A DNA stretch of 44,949 bases from JAFGCR01 sp964538225 (GTDB taxonomy: Bacteria; Patescibacteriota; Gracilibacteria; UM-FILTER-43-11), in NCBI GenBank assembly GCA_964538225.1, contig CAZIDW010000001.1:1-44949 (forward strand), written 5' to 3'. The position numbers and the translations under genes are program-made. The notes beneath the pieces are model-generated. The model was given only the letters and a program-made list of their open reading frames with translations, was not told the DNA's origin and made no database searches. Shown piece after piece: positions 1 through 8,871 of this stretch; position 1 is the first letter of the stretch; every line of letters starts with the position of its first letter.

Positions 1-97
1 ACAGAGGTGATCCTCAGCTCAGCTTATTTTGAGTTTCTTTGGACAGCAGTGATTAACATAATAAAATATATTAGATTTTTCGCAATCTTTTAGAGTA

Positions 98-126
98 TTG
101 ACTTTTGTTGACAACGTGACTAAAAT
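98..126 (+). promoter_or_regulatory. Sigma70-type promoter of the V-ATPase operon
   Basis: A -35 TTGACT (98-103) and a -10 TAAAAT (121-126) are separated by exactly 17 bp. The first ATG of the operon lies 22 nt past the -10 box. A second TTGACA (108-113) overlaps the spacer but has no well-placed -10. I see nothing supportable in bases 1-97. Confidence 0.6.
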
Positions 127-147
127 ACCTCTCGCAATTTTACTATT

Positions 148-492
148 ATGTCCTCTAAACCTATGAGTGATCAAAGTCATTTTATCGGACAAATACAGCA
201 AAAAGAAAAGGAGGCGGCCAAATTGATTGAAAAAGCTGAAGAAGAGAACAATCAGCGTATTTCAGCTGCGAATGAAGAGGCGGAAAAAATTATTTCTGAG
301 GCTGAGGAAGCTGTCAAAAAGAGCGGTCAGGAACGTTTCCTGAAAGCTAAGGAGAAGGCCAAAGAGGAATATAAACGTGTTTTGGCAGGTTTTGACGCTG
401 ACCGCCGGGATGTAATCGAGGGCGGTAAGGGCCATTTGGATAAAGCCAAACAATATGTCCATGAGGCGTTTACTGGCTTGTTTAAGGAGTAG
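148..492 (+). CDS. ntpF: V-type ATPase peripheral-stalk subunit (H/G family)
   Basis: 114-residue, highly charged, Glu/Lys/Ala-rich protein predicted to be almost one continuous coiled coil (about residues 10-90, many EAEE and KAKE runs). It is the first gene of the ATPase operon, the position of ntpF in the Enterococcus operon. Small coiled-coil subunits of this kind pair with subunit E to form the peripheral stalk that ties the catalytic head to subunit I. The start could be the ATG at 148 or the one at 163; neither has a Shine-Dalgarno. The identification rests on position and coiled-coil character more than on sequence motifs. Confidence 0.75.
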   Translation: MSSKPMSDQSHFIGQIQQKEKEAAKLIEKAEEENNQRISAANEEAEKIISEAEEAVKKSGQERFLKAKEKAKEEYKRVLAGFDADRRDVIEGGKGHLDKAKQYVHEAFTGLFKE

Positions 493-566
493 TTCAGATC
501 GTTGATTTAATCATTTTTCAATTATTCCGATGTGAAAATTGAAAATTACTAAATGTAAATCAGTAT

Positions 567-2555
567 ATGGCAGTTGTCCCCATGCAAAAAATCAATTTGT
601 GGCTGCATAAAGATGATAAGCCCAAAGCGCTGGCTTTTCTGCAAAGCAAGGGAGTCCTGCACCTTACCGATGTCCCTGCTGAACATGAAGCCCTGCAGCC
701 CATGGATATAGATGAAGAGAGCCGCCAGCTTGAAATGGACGTGGCCCAGCTGGATTTCGCGGTGAATTTTTTAGCCCGTTATGAACCCCCCAAAAAAGGC
801 CTGCAGGCCAAGATCGACGGCGCCCATGTGAAAGCCCATATTAATGAGATCGAAGATGCCGTCAAAAATTTTAAGCATAAAGATGTGGTTACCCGCTGTC
901 AGTCAGTGGAAGAACAGCTGGTCGACCTTCATAACGAAGAAAAATCCCTGGAAGCGGATAAAGATAAATTGCTGCCCTGGCGCCATCTGCCCTGCCCCCT
1001 GGATTCCCCACGGGAAACCGCCACAGTTACGTCGGTTTTTATAACGGTTGCCCTGAAAGACTGGCATGGTTTTAAAAACGACCTTGTCAGTATTTCCCCC
1101 CTGCTTGTACTGGAATGTGATAATATCGTCAATACGCGCGTTTATGTGCATATTCTCTGTGACCATTCGGTATTGCCGGAGGTCAACAGTCTGCTGGGCA
1201 CTTATAAGGCAGAACGTGTGGACCTTCCGGAGGCCAATGGGAATGTGACGGATAAATTAGGCCGGATTGATAAACGCCTGAAAGAGATCCATGAAAGGCA
1301 GGCCCAGCTTAAAAAAGCGGCTCGGGAATTATCTAAAGAGCTCCCCAAACTCCGCATGGTATATGATTATATGAACTGGAAACACCTCCAGAAACAGGCG
1401 CGCCGCCAATTCCGTTCCACAGCGTCTACGGTCCTTGTTTCCGGCTGGGTCCCTAAACAGGGCTTATCTGCTATCCGTCAGGATCTTACTAAAGTTACCA
1501 AGCATTTTGAATTGCAGGAGGTGGAACCCGCTGATGGGGAAACCGCTCCCGTGTTATTGAAACACCATCGCTTTTTACGGCCGTTCCGTTCCGTTACGGA
1601 TATCTACGGCCTGCCTTTGTACCACGAAGCAGACCCCACACCTTATCTAGCTATCTTTTTTATTGTTTATTTCGGTATGTGTCTGACCGACGCGGGATAT
1701 GGCCTTCTGATGTTTGTTTCCACCTGGGCGATCCTCCGTTATCTCAGGATCCCCAAAAGCATTGAAAATCTTGTCCGGCTTCTGATGTACGGTGGCGTGC
1801 TTACCTTTATTATGGGGATTCTGTTCGGCGGGTGGTTCGGGCTGACGCCTGAACAGGCGCCCGGTTTCCTGACCACGGTCAAGGATGGTGAATTGGTCTT
1901 TGTCGGTCAGACATTTGACGCGCTGGGCAACGCCATGTCAGTGCTCATCCTGTCGCTGGCGCTTGGTTTCATCCAGACTTTATTCGGCGTATGGCTGAAT
2001 TTTATCCACAATTACCGGCACATCAGCAAAAAAGAAGCTGTTCTGGATAATCTTCCCTGGGCGCTCATGCTGACAGTAATCGGTTTTCTGATTCTCACAT
2101 CTGCCGGTCTTCTGCCCGCTGTTTTCAAGACACCTCTGATGTATCTGCTGTACGCTGTCATCGCTTTGATTATTCTGACGCAGGGGCGTAAGCAATCTAA
2201 TATCATCGTCAAATTTTTCAGCGGGCTGTTAAGTCTGTATGGTCTGGTCGGTTATATGAGCGATGTCCTGTCTTATTCCCGTCTGCTGGCGCTCGGGCTG
2301 GCCACGGCGATCATCGGCATGGCGGTGAACACCATTGCTGTTCTGGCAAACGGCGTCCCGTATGTGGGTATCCTTTTCACTGTCATCATCCTGGTCGTCG
2401 GCCATATCTTTAACCTGGGAATCAATGCACTTGGCTCCTTTATCCATTCCGGCCGCCTTCAGTTTGTCGAGTTTTTCGGGAAATTTTTGGAAGGGGGCGG
2501 TACGCCTTTCCGTCCGCTGTCGCGTGAATCCAAGTTCGTAAAACTTAAAAAGTAA
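567..2555 (+). CDS. ntpI: V-type ATPase subunit I (membrane stator)
   Basis: 662 residues, the usual length of subunit I (eukaryotic subunit a). The N-terminal half (about 1-340) is cytosolic with charged helical stretches. From about residue 357 (YLAIFFIVYFGMCLTDAGYG) come seven or eight membrane helices. The late segment around GYMSDVLSYSRLLALGLA carries the essential arginine expected in the ion half-channels facing the K ring. It anchors the peripheral stalks and forms the ion pathway. It lies between the stalk gene and the proteolipid gene, as in ntpFIK. The start ATG at 567 has no Shine-Dalgarno. Confidence 0.95.
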   Translation: MAVVPMQKINLWLHKDDKPKALAFLQSKGVLHLTDVPAEHEALQPMDIDEESRQLEMDVAQLDFAVNFLARYEPPKKGLQAKIDGAHVKAHINEIEDAVKNFKHKDVVTRCQSVEEQLVDLHNEEKSLEADKDKLLPWRHLPCPLDSPRETATVTSVFITVALKDWHGFKNDLVSISPLLVLECDNIVNTRVYVHILCDHSVLPEVNSLLGTYKAERVDLPEANGNVTDKLGRIDKRLKEIHERQAQLKKAARELSKELPKLRMVYDYMNWKHLQKQARRQFRSTASTVLVSGWVPKQGLSAIRQDLTKVTKHFELQEVEPADGETAPVLLKHHRFLRPFRSVTDIYGLPLYHEADPTPYLAIFFIVYFGMCLTDAGYGLLMFVSTWAILRYLRIPKSIENLVRLLMYGGVLTFIMGILFGGWFGLTPEQAPGFLTTVKDGELVFVGQTFDALGNAMSVLILSLALGFIQTLFGVWLNFIHNYRHISKKEAVLDNLPWALMLTVIGFLILTSAGLLPAVFKTPLMYLLYAVIALIILTQGRKQSNIIVKFFSGLLSLYGLVGYMSDVLSYSRLLALGLATAIIGMAVNTIAVLANGVPYVGILFTVIILVVGHIFNLGINALGSFIHSGRLQFVEFFGKFLEGGGTPFRPLSRESKFVKLKK

Positions 2556-2727
2556 CAATTGACCTTTGACCTTTGACTTTTTTGAAATTTGTAATTTGCC
2601 CCTTCGGGGCGTAACTCGTAACTGGTAACTCGATTGCCACAAGTTACAAGTTACGAATTACCAGTTACAAATTTCGTCAGATGTCACATGTCAAATGTGA
2701 TAAATAATTCTTAATTTTTTAATCATT
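2556..2727. repeat. Mosaic palindromic intergenic element, copy 1
   Basis: The gap between subunits I and K. Arms beginning AAATTTGTAA (from 2585) and ending TTACAAATTT (to 2674) are complementary and built of repeated GTAACT words. The left arm holds a nested mini-hairpin, GCCCCTTCGGGGC, at 2598-2610. The left flank repeats TTGACCT words and the right flank carries TCGTCAGATGTCA. Related copies lie at 3876, 11832, 27404 and 29032. It should form a long cruciform or RNA hairpin inside the operon transcript. Confidence 0.85.
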
Positions 2728-3222
2728 ATGGAAAACGAATTAGTACAATCTGTTTCCCAATGGGGTCTGGCGCTGGCGGTTCTCGGCGGCGCTGTGGCCG
2801 TGTTTTTCGGTGGCATCGGATCCGCCATCGGTGTAGGCCTTGCTGGTCAGGCCGGTGCGGGTGTGACCGCTGAAAAACCAGAACTGTTCGGTAAGGTGCT
2901 GGTATTGGAAGCCTTGCCGGCGACTCAAGGTATTTATGGGTTTCTGATCGGCTTCCTGATTCTGATGAACACAGGTTTGCTGGCCGGTGAGCCGACCGCT
3001 TTTACCCTTAGTGAAGGGTTTAAAATATTTTTCGGCTGTTTGCCCGCGGGCATTTCCTGCCTGTTTTCCGGCATGCATCAGGGGAAAGTCTCTGCCGCCG
3101 GTATGGGCATGATCGCCAAAGACGCGTCTACCATGGGTAAAGCAATGGTGCTTTCCGCGATGGTGGAGACGTACGCGGTATTGGGCTTCTTGGTTTCTGC
3201 CCTGATCGTGTTCTCACTTTAA
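2728..3222 (+). CDS. ntpK: V-type ATPase subunit K (proteolipid, ion-binding ring)
   Basis: 164 residues with four transmembrane helices, a tandem duplication of the two-helix c hairpin. Residues matching the Na+ site described for the Enterococcus hirae K subunit (Leu61, Thr64, Gln65, Gln110, Glu139) are present: L63, T66 and Q67 in LPATQG, Q118 in HQGK, and E147 in MVETYA. Na+ coupling is therefore plausible. Oddity: helix 2 has an extra glutamate, E61, just before the LPATQ motif, so both hairpins may carry a carboxylate. Palindromic gaps flank the gene on both sides. Confidence 0.93.
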   Translation: MENELVQSVSQWGLALAVLGGAVAVFFGGIGSAIGVGLAGQAGAGVTAEKPELFGKVLVLEALPATQGIYGFLIGFLILMNTGLLAGEPTAFTLSEGFKIFFGCLPAGISCLFSGMHQGKVSAAGMGMIAKDASTMGKAMVLSAMVETYAVLGFLVSALIVFSL

Positions 3223-3302
3223 CAGTTGAAAGCTGAAAGATTAAAGTCGACCATGTTCCGATCTTTAATCTTCAATCTTTAATCTTTAATCCCTGAAATA
3301 GG
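3223..3302. repeat. Intergenic hairpin with repeated CTTTAATC words
   Basis: GATTAAAG at 3239-3246 pairs with CTTTAATC at 3263-3270. The ATCTTTAAT word is then repeated twice more before the subunit E gene. It has the same layout as the other word-repeat gaps but a different vocabulary. Confidence 0.7.
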
Positions 3303-3875
3303 ATGCCATTAAATGATATCCTCAAAAAAATTGAGGACGAAGCAAAGAAAAAAACTGCTTTCATCAAGCAGGTGGCGGATGATGAGATTAAAAAGATCCG
3401 CGAAGAAGCGCAAGTGAAAGCCGACGCGCGCCGGGCAGAGATCGAACAGAAGATCGAAACCCAGTCTGCGGCCGTGATCGAAAAATCCAAGACACTCGCT
3501 ACTATGGAGGGGCGCAGCCAGACGTTAAAACAGAAGCGCGGCGTGATCGACCAGGCTTATCAGGAACTGGAAAAGGACCTGAAGAACCTCAGCGATGAGG
3601 ATTATGTTTCTCTGATCAGCCGCATGATGAAGCACGCATCAAAAACCATTGAAAAAGGAAGCCTGACTGTTCCTGCCAGCCGCCGTGAACTGACTGAAAC
3701 AGCGATCAGGAAGGCGGGCGCGGATTTTGAGATCGCTTCTGAAACGACCGATTTCAAAGACGGCTTTGTCCTCACAATCGGAAAAGTGGAGATCAACCTT
3801 TCCTTTCCCTATCTTCTTGAAAAAGTCGTTCGTCCTGCCACTGAACTGGAGGTCGCCAAAATATTATTTCCTTAA
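3303..3875 (+). CDS. ntpE: V-type ATPase subunit E (peripheral stalk)
   Basis: 190 residues, normal for subunit E. Residues 1-105 form a charged coiled coil (start MPLNDILKKIEDEAKKK). The C-terminal part (about 110-190) is the globular domain, ending in a FPYLLEKVVRPATELEVAKI-type segment that binds the top of subunit B. With the first gene of the operon it forms the peripheral stalk. It sits at the ntpE position between K and C. The ATG at 3303 is the only sensible start. Confidence 0.9.
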   Translation: MPLNDILKKIEDEAKKKTAFIKQVADDEIKKIREEAQVKADARRAEIEQKIETQSAAVIEKSKTLATMEGRSQTLKQKRGVIDQAYQELEKDLKNLSDEDYVSLISRMMKHASKTIEKGSLTVPASRRELTETAIRKAGADFEIASETTDFKDGFVLTIGKVEINLSFPYLLEKVVRPATELEVAKILFP

Positions 3876-3975
3876 TTTCGTAATTAGTAACTCGTAATTT
3901 ACTCGCTTGCGCTCGCGTAATTTATAAAGATTACAAATTACGACGGAATCAAATTACAAGTTACGAATTACATTA
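3876..3975. repeat. Mosaic palindromic intergenic element, copy 2 (divergent)
   Basis: Words TTTCGTAATTAGTAACTCGTAA on the left face AAATTACAAGTTACGAATTAC on the right. The mini-hairpin module of the other copies is replaced by a GC-rich CTCGCTTGCGCTCGCG stretch at 3902-3917. It lies in the E-C gap of the ATPase operon. Confidence 0.65.
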
Positions 3976-4008
3976 TCAGTTAGCACAGTAAGCCATTAGC
4001 AATCAATA

Positions 4009-5013
4009 GTGAAAAATACAAATTATGCTTACATCATCGGACGCCTCCGCGCCCTTGAGACACGGCTCCCGACCGAGAATGTTTTGGAGCGTATGATTGA
4101 GGCGGACAGCGCGGACGTTGCCTTTCAGGTGCTGAACGACCTGTCGTTTGTTGCGGGGAGTATGGGGGACTATGGCGTGGATGAGTTCCAGACGGTCCTG
4201 ACCAAAGCCACCGAAAAGATGTCCCGCCTGCTGGCCAAAATGACCCCCGACCCCTATGTGATGAAATTTTTGTGGCTCAAATACGATTTCCATAACCTTA
4301 AAGTCACCCTTAAGGCACGTCTGGCGGAGCGTGGTTACGCAGACGTGGAACACGCGCTGGTGGATTTTGGCTGCATGCGGGCGGAAGACTGGGAACAGTT
4401 TGTTTTTTCCGGAAAACTCCTTCCTTTGACCGAAGGGATGCATGACACGATTGCGGACGCTGTCCGGCAATATGAACTCATTCAAGATTCTCAGATCGTC
4501 GACTTGATCGTGGATAAGCATTATCTGGAAGAACTGCTGGCCATGGCCAGCCAGTTTAAAAGTCCGCTGACCATCGGCTATCTTCAGCGCCTGATCGACT
4601 TTACGAACCTGAAGACTTTTATCCGCTGTAAGGAACTTGAGAAACAGGATAGTTATCTGGAAGCAGTCCTTTTGAACGGCGGCCGTATGCCTGCCTCATT
4701 CATGCCGGAGCACTATTCAAAAAGTTATGAGGAATTGAAAGCCGGGCTCGAACAGAAGATGTATGCGGATGAGCTGGTCGTAGTGCTGGATGAATTTATA
4801 AAAGAAAAAACACTGCTTGCTGTTGAAAAGAAAACAATCGAGCTTCTTCAGGATTATATGGATGAAAGCAAAAAGATGTCTTTCGGCCCTGAGCCCGTTT
4901 TTGCTTTTTTCTGGCGGTTTGAGAACCATATGCAGACTCTCCGGAGCGTTTTAGTAGGCAAGCTTAATCAACTGCCCGCCGAGGATATCCGGAAGCATGT
5001 ACTTACCTTATAA
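4009..5013 (+). CDS. ntpC: V-type ATPase subunit C (d-type, rotor cap)
   Basis: 334 residues, the length expected for the V/A-ATPase C (yeast d) subunit, a helical funnel that links the central stalk to the K ring. The start NYAYIIGRLRALETRL and the internal FTNLKTFIRCKEL and LREVL-like helical segments are typical. The start is GTG at 4009; no ATG lies in frame nearby and the family N-terminus begins here. No Shine-Dalgarno is visible. It is flanked by E and F, as in the ntp order. Confidence 0.92.
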   Translation: MKNTNYAYIIGRLRALETRLPTENVLERMIEADSADVAFQVLNDLSFVAGSMGDYGVDEFQTVLTKATEKMSRLLAKMTPDPYVMKFLWLKYDFHNLKVTLKARLAERGYADVEHALVDFGCMRAEDWEQFVFSGKLLPLTEGMHDTIADAVRQYELIQDSQIVDLIVDKHYLEELLAMASQFKSPLTIGYLQRLIDFTNLKTFIRCKELEKQDSYLEAVLLNGGRMPASFMPEHYSKSYEELKAGLEQKMYADELVVVLDEFIKEKTLLAVEKKTIELLQDYMDESKKMSFGPEPVFAFFWRFENHMQTLRSVLVGKLNQLPAEDIRKHVLTL

Positions 5014-5107
5014 CGAATTGTGGCTCGACTGGTTGGCCGAGTTGTGGACCGACTCGTGGAAATAACAATCACCATTCGAGCCACTGTACGGCTCACAATA
5101 CGAAACT
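5014..5107. repeat. Intergenic inverted repeat between subunits C and F
   Basis: GTGGCTCGA at 5020-5028 pairs perfectly with TCGAGCCAC at 5076-5084. The intervening bases carry further GACTSGT and GCCGAGTTGTGG words that partly pair. It is a different vocabulary from the GTAACT family but a similar fold-back layout. Confidence 0.65.
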
Positions 5108-5458
5108 ATGAACCAATACAAGATGGCCATCATCGGACCGCGTGAAGCGATTTTAGGATTTAAGGCCCTGGGTCTGGAACCAGTGTACGCCACGGATCCC
5201 AAAAAAGCGCTGGAACACCTTTATTCCCTTAAAAAGGAACGCACGGAAGGAGAAGAGGGAAGTACCAGCACCTACGCTGTCATCTTTATTATGGAGGAAT
5301 TGGCGCGTGAGGTGACACCGGATGATTATAAAAAACTTTCGGCGGATCCGCTTCCCGCTATTATCCCTTTGCCCAGCCATCTCGGCACCACGGGTTATGG
5401 CTTACAAAAATTAAAGACCATCGTTGAAAAGGCGGTGGGGATGGATATACTTTCGTGA
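5108..5458 (+). CDS. ntpG: V-type ATPase subunit F (central stalk)
   Basis: 116 residues with the Rossmann-like start of the family (KMAIIGPREAILGFKALGLE), then a variable loop and the segment YAVIFIMEELARE. Subunit F (NtpG in Enterococcus) joins subunit D in the rotating central shaft. It sits between C and A, as in the ntp operon. The gene ends in UGA, followed directly by a block of GATTTGTGATTTCT repeats, which shows that UGA is read as a stop in this organism. Confidence 0.88.
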   Translation: MNQYKMAIIGPREAILGFKALGLEPVYATDPKKALEHLYSLKKERTEGEEGSTSTYAVIFIMEELAREVTPDDYKKLSADPLPAIIPLPSHLGTTGYGLQKLKTIVEKAVGMDILS

Positions 5459-5548
5459 TTTCTGATTTGTGATTTCTGATTTGTGATTTCTGATTTGTGA
5501 ATTAAATCTCAATTCTCAAATCTCAATTCTCAAATCAATAAAACTATA
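5459..5548. repeat. Word-repeat hairpin, GATTTGTGATTTCT family
   Basis: Three copies of TTTCTGATTTGTGA are followed by reiterated CTCAATTCTCAAAT words. The second half, reverse-complemented, reads GATTTGAGAATTGAG, an imperfect copy of the first half, so the gap folds back on itself. Related word blocks occur at 8805, 18189 and 19666. Confidence 0.75.
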
Positions 5549-5566
5549 ATTCTTTAATCAATAATC

Positions 5567-7330
5567 ATGACTCAAAAAGAAGGTAAAATTATTAAAGTCT
5601 CCGGGCCGCTTGTGGTCGCCAAAGGCATGTCGACCGCCAAAATGTTTGAGGTGGTTTATGTGTCGGATCAGCGTCTGGTGGGGGAAGTAATCGGTCTGAA
5701 CGGCGACACCGCTTCGATCCAGGTTTATGAAGAGACGGGTGGTGTCGGTCCGGGTGAGCCGGTTTTCTTAACAGGCCAGACTCTTTCCGTTGAGCTGGGG
5801 CCCGGACTTTTGGAAAATTTTTACGATGGAATCCAGCGTCCGCTGGAATTAATGGAAAAAGAATCCGGCGCGTTTATTGCCCGCGGGATTCATGTTCCCG
5901 GTATTAACCGTGAGAAAAAATGGGATTTTAACCCCATGGTGAGCAGTGGCGACACGGTTTCTGAAGGGGATATAATCGGTGAAGTGCAGGAAACGTCATT
6001 GATCAACCATAAGATTATGGTGCCTGTCGGTTTATCCGGCAGGGTAAAGGAAATCCATTCCGGCGAAAAAACGGTTGAAGAAACCGTCGCTGTTATTGAG
6101 GACGAGAATGGCAGGAGTCATGATGTCACGATGCTCCAGAAATGGCCGATCCGCATTTCACGCAAATCCAAATCACAACGGGTCCCCTCTGAACCGCTGG
6201 TGACCGGTACCCGTATTCTTGATACGCTGTTTCCGCTGGCAAAAGGCGGCGCGGGTTGTATTCCAGGTCCGTTCGGCGCCGGTAAAACCGTTACCCAGCA
6301 GACTGTGGCCAAATATTGTGATGCCCAGGTGATCGTTTACGTGGGCTGCGGGGAACGCGGGAACGAGATGACCGACGTGCTGATGGAATTCCCGGAACTA
6401 AAAGATCCGAATACCGGTGAACCGCTCATGAAACGCACGGTGCTGATCGCCAACACTTCTAATATGCCGGTGGCCGCCCGTGAAGCATCGGTTTATACCG
6501 GAATGACGATTGCCGAGTATTACCGTGACATGGGCTACAATGTGGCGCTGATGGCCGATAGCACTTCCCGCTGGGCGGAAGCCATGCGTGAAATGTCCGG
6601 CCGTTTAGAAGAAATGCCCGGCGAAGAAGGTTATCCGGCTTATCTCGGCTCCCGTACCGCTGGTTTTTATGAACGGGCGGGCGCGGTGGATTGTTTAGGA
6701 TCCGATGAACGTAAGGGCAGTCTTACGGTGATCGGCGCGGTGTCTCCTCCGGGCGGTGATCTTTCAGAACCGGTCACCCAGAACACCCTTCGTGTTACTA
6801 AAGTTTTCTGGGGTTTGGATGCCACCTTGGCCCGACGCCGCCATTTCCCGGCCATCAACTGGCTCTCTTCTTACACGCTTTATGATGAAAATGTGGCTCA
6901 GCACTGGTCAAAAGAAGTAGCCGATGATTCACTGGAAATCCGTAAGGATGCCATGAAACTTCTGCAGGAAGAAGCGAAGCTCGAAGAGATCGTCCGTTTA
7001 GTGGGAATGGATGCCCTGAGCCCGAAAGAACGGCTGGTCATGGAGGTAGCTAAATCCCTTCGTGAAGACTTCTTATTTCAGAACGCGTTTGATAAAGTCG
7101 ATGCTTTCTCATCACTTAAAAAACAATACTGGATGCTTAAAACCATTATGACCATTTACTATTCAGCTCAGGATGTTGTCGGACAGGAAGATTTTGATTT
7201 CGATGACCTTAAAAAGCTTCCGATTATGGAAAAGGTGGTTAAAGTCAAAGATATTGAAGATGGGAAATGGGATGAATTTGAAGCACTTTCCAAAGAGGTG
7301 GCCACATCAATTCAGTCACTTAAAAAGTAA
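5567..7330 (+). CDS. ntpA: V-type ATPase catalytic subunit A
   Basis: 587 residues, full length. The Walker A loop GPFGAGKT is at residues 234-241. The family-specific non-homologous insertion lies at about 115-190, and the catalytic glutamate and arginine-bearing segments (GCGERGNEM, MADSTSRWAEAMRE, SYPAYLGSRT-like) are present. With subunit B it forms the A3B3 head that makes or hydrolyses ATP. The order A-B-D matches other V/A operons. No frameshift or missing motif is seen. The start ATG at 5567 has no Shine-Dalgarno (context AATAATC). Confidence 0.97.
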   Translation: MTQKEGKIIKVSGPLVVAKGMSTAKMFEVVYVSDQRLVGEVIGLNGDTASIQVYEETGGVGPGEPVFLTGQTLSVELGPGLLENFYDGIQRPLELMEKESGAFIARGIHVPGINREKKWDFNPMVSSGDTVSEGDIIGEVQETSLINHKIMVPVGLSGRVKEIHSGEKTVEETVAVIEDENGRSHDVTMLQKWPIRISRKSKSQRVPSEPLVTGTRILDTLFPLAKGGAGCIPGPFGAGKTVTQQTVAKYCDAQVIVYVGCGERGNEMTDVLMEFPELKDPNTGEPLMKRTVLIANTSNMPVAAREASVYTGMTIAEYYRDMGYNVALMADSTSRWAEAMREMSGRLEEMPGEEGYPAYLGSRTAGFYERAGAVDCLGSDERKGSLTVIGAVSPPGGDLSEPVTQNTLRVTKVFWGLDATLARRRHFPAINWLSSYTLYDENVAQHWSKEVADDSLEIRKDAMKLLQEEAKLEEIVRLVGMDALSPKERLVMEVAKSLREDFLFQNAFDKVDAFSSLKKQYWMLKTIMTIYYSAQDVVGQEDFDFDDLKKLPIMEKVVKVKDIEDGKWDEFEALSKEVATSIQSLKK

Positions 7331-7426
7331 TTTTGGAAACCTAAAAACTTAAAAATTCATAACACTTAAATATTAAAAAATTAGTTTTCAAGTCCGAAAG
7401 TTTAATTCCTATAATTTATAAAAACA
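7331..7426. other. A-B intergenic gap with weak AAAACTTAAAAA words
   Basis: AT-rich spacer with repeated AAACTTAAAAA and AACACTTAAA words on the left and TAGTTTTCAAGTCCG on the right. A weak fold-back is possible. No promoter or gene is seen. Confidence 0.4.
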
Positions 7427-8797
7427 ATGCAGAAAGAATATAAGACAATTACCTCTATCGCCGGTCCGCTCATGGTAGTGGAAGGCGTTGAAGGGATCAA
7501 ATATGAAGAGCTCGTTGAGATCCAGATCCCTGGTGAACAAAATGTGCGGTTGGGTAAAGTCCTTGAGGCTTCGGAAGGCAGAGCGCTTGTTCAGCTGTTT
7601 GAGAGCCCACAGGGGACGGTTACCGAAGGCGCTAAAGCCCGTTTTCTCGGCGAGACGATGAAGCTCGGGCTTTCTGAAGACATCCTTGGCCGGGTGCTGA
7701 ATGGGGCCGGTGTACCGATTGACGGCCAGCCACCCATCATTCCCGAGAAACGCCTGGATATCAGCGGAGCCGCTATCAATCCTTTTTCCCGCGATTACCC
7801 GAATGACTTTATCCAGACCGGGGTCAGTACGATTGACTGCCTGAACACACTGGTCCGCGGGCAGAAACTGCCGGTCTTTTCCGGCGCCGGGCTTCCGCAT
7901 AACCGTATCGCCGCCCAGATCGCGCGTCAGGCAAAGGTGAAAGACGGTTCTGATTTCGCGGTGGTGTTTGCCGCTATGGGCGTGACGTTTGAAGAGGCTC
8001 AGTTTTTTCAGTCCGAATTTGAAAAGACCGGCGCGATCGAAAAAGCGGTCCTGTTTGTGAATACGGCTGATGATCCGGTGGTCGAACGTATTGCCACCCC
8101 TCGTCTGGCCCTGACCACGGCTGAATATCTTGCTTATGAAAAAGGAATGCACGTGCTCGTCATCCTTACCGATTTGACCAACTATGCCGAAGCGCTTCGT
8201 GAAGTGTCTGCGGCCCGTAAAGAAGTGCCTGGCCGTCGTGGTTATCCTGGTTATTTGTACACCGACCTGGCTACGTTGTACGAACGGGCCGGCCGTATTA
8301 AGGGAAAGGATGGTTCAGTGACTCAGATTCCAATTCTTACCATGCCGGAAGATGATATCACCCATCCGATTCCCGATTTGACAGGTTATATTACCGAGGG
8401 GCAGTTCGTGCTGTCGCGTGAATTACACCGCAAGGGTATTTATCCGCCGGCTGATGTGCTTCCTTCTCTTTCCCGCCTGAAAGATAAGGGTATTGGGCCG
8501 GATAAAACACGTGAAGATCATTCCGGGGTGATGAACCAGCTGTACGCCTCTTATGCCCGCGGTAAGGATGTGCGCGAGCTCGCGGTGATCCTGGGGGAAG
8601 CGGCTTTGGATGAGGTAGACCGCGCTTATATGAAATTTGCCACCGAATTTGAAGATAAATATATCTGCCAAGGTGAATATGAAGATCGTGATATTGAAAA
8701 TTCTTTGAATCTTGGCTGGGAACTTTTGAAAATCCTTCCAAAATCCGAGCTCAAACGTGTTAAGGAAGAGCATATAGCTAAATATATGAAAGATTAA
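7427..8797 (+). CDS. ntpB: V-type ATPase regulatory subunit B
   Basis: 456 residues, the normal length. It has the beta-barrel start TSIAGPLMVVEGVEGIKYEE, and at the position of the P-loop the non-catalytic sequence SGAGLPHNRIAAQIARQ, as expected for subunit B. The conserved stretches YAEALREVSAARKEVPGRRG and TDLATLYERAGR are present. It alternates with A in the head and contributes the arginine finger to the catalytic sites. It lies between A and D in the same operon. Confidence 0.97.
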   Translation: MQKEYKTITSIAGPLMVVEGVEGIKYEELVEIQIPGEQNVRLGKVLEASEGRALVQLFESPQGTVTEGAKARFLGETMKLGLSEDILGRVLNGAGVPIDGQPPIIPEKRLDISGAAINPFSRDYPNDFIQTGVSTIDCLNTLVRGQKLPVFSGAGLPHNRIAAQIARQAKVKDGSDFAVVFAAMGVTFEEAQFFQSEFEKTGAIEKAVLFVNTADDPVVERIATPRLALTTAEYLAYEKGMHVLVILTDLTNYAEALREVSAARKEVPGRRGYPGYLYTDLATLYERAGRIKGKDGSVTQIPILTMPEDDITHPIPDLTGYITEGQFVLSRELHRKGIYPPADVLPSLSRLKDKGIGPDKTREDHSGVMNQLYASYARGKDVRELAVILGEAALDEVDRAYMKFATEFEDKYICQGEYEDRDIENSLNLGWELLKILPKSELKRVKEEHIAKYMKD

Positions 8798-8871
8798 TTT
8801 TATTTCTGATTTGTGATTTCAGATTTCTGATCTAAATTACAATTCTCAATTCATAATTATCAAATTTTAAA
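8798..8871. repeat. Word-repeat hairpin, GATTTGTGATTTC family
   Basis: TTTCTGATTTGTGATTTCAG and GATTTCTGATC words are followed by ACAATTCTCAATTCATAATT. Same vocabulary and layout as the block at 5459-5548, here in the B-D gap. Confidence 0.65.

Noticed and set aside
19..201. 60-codon minus-strand frame at the window start
   Set aside because: It overlaps the ATPase promoter and first gene, and has no protein-like pattern or initiation context.
5456..5458. Alternative genetic code with UGA as glycine (as in some Gracilibacteria/SR1)
   Set aside because: UGA occurs at the natural C-terminal ends of pth, subunit F, the VanW protein and others, directly followed by non-coding repeats, and not inside conserved domains.
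5459..5548. Possible CRISPR array (regular GATTTGTGATTTCT repeats)
   Set aside because: Units are 14 nt, directly contiguous without unique spacers, and no cas genes are near; it is a word-repeat hairpin.
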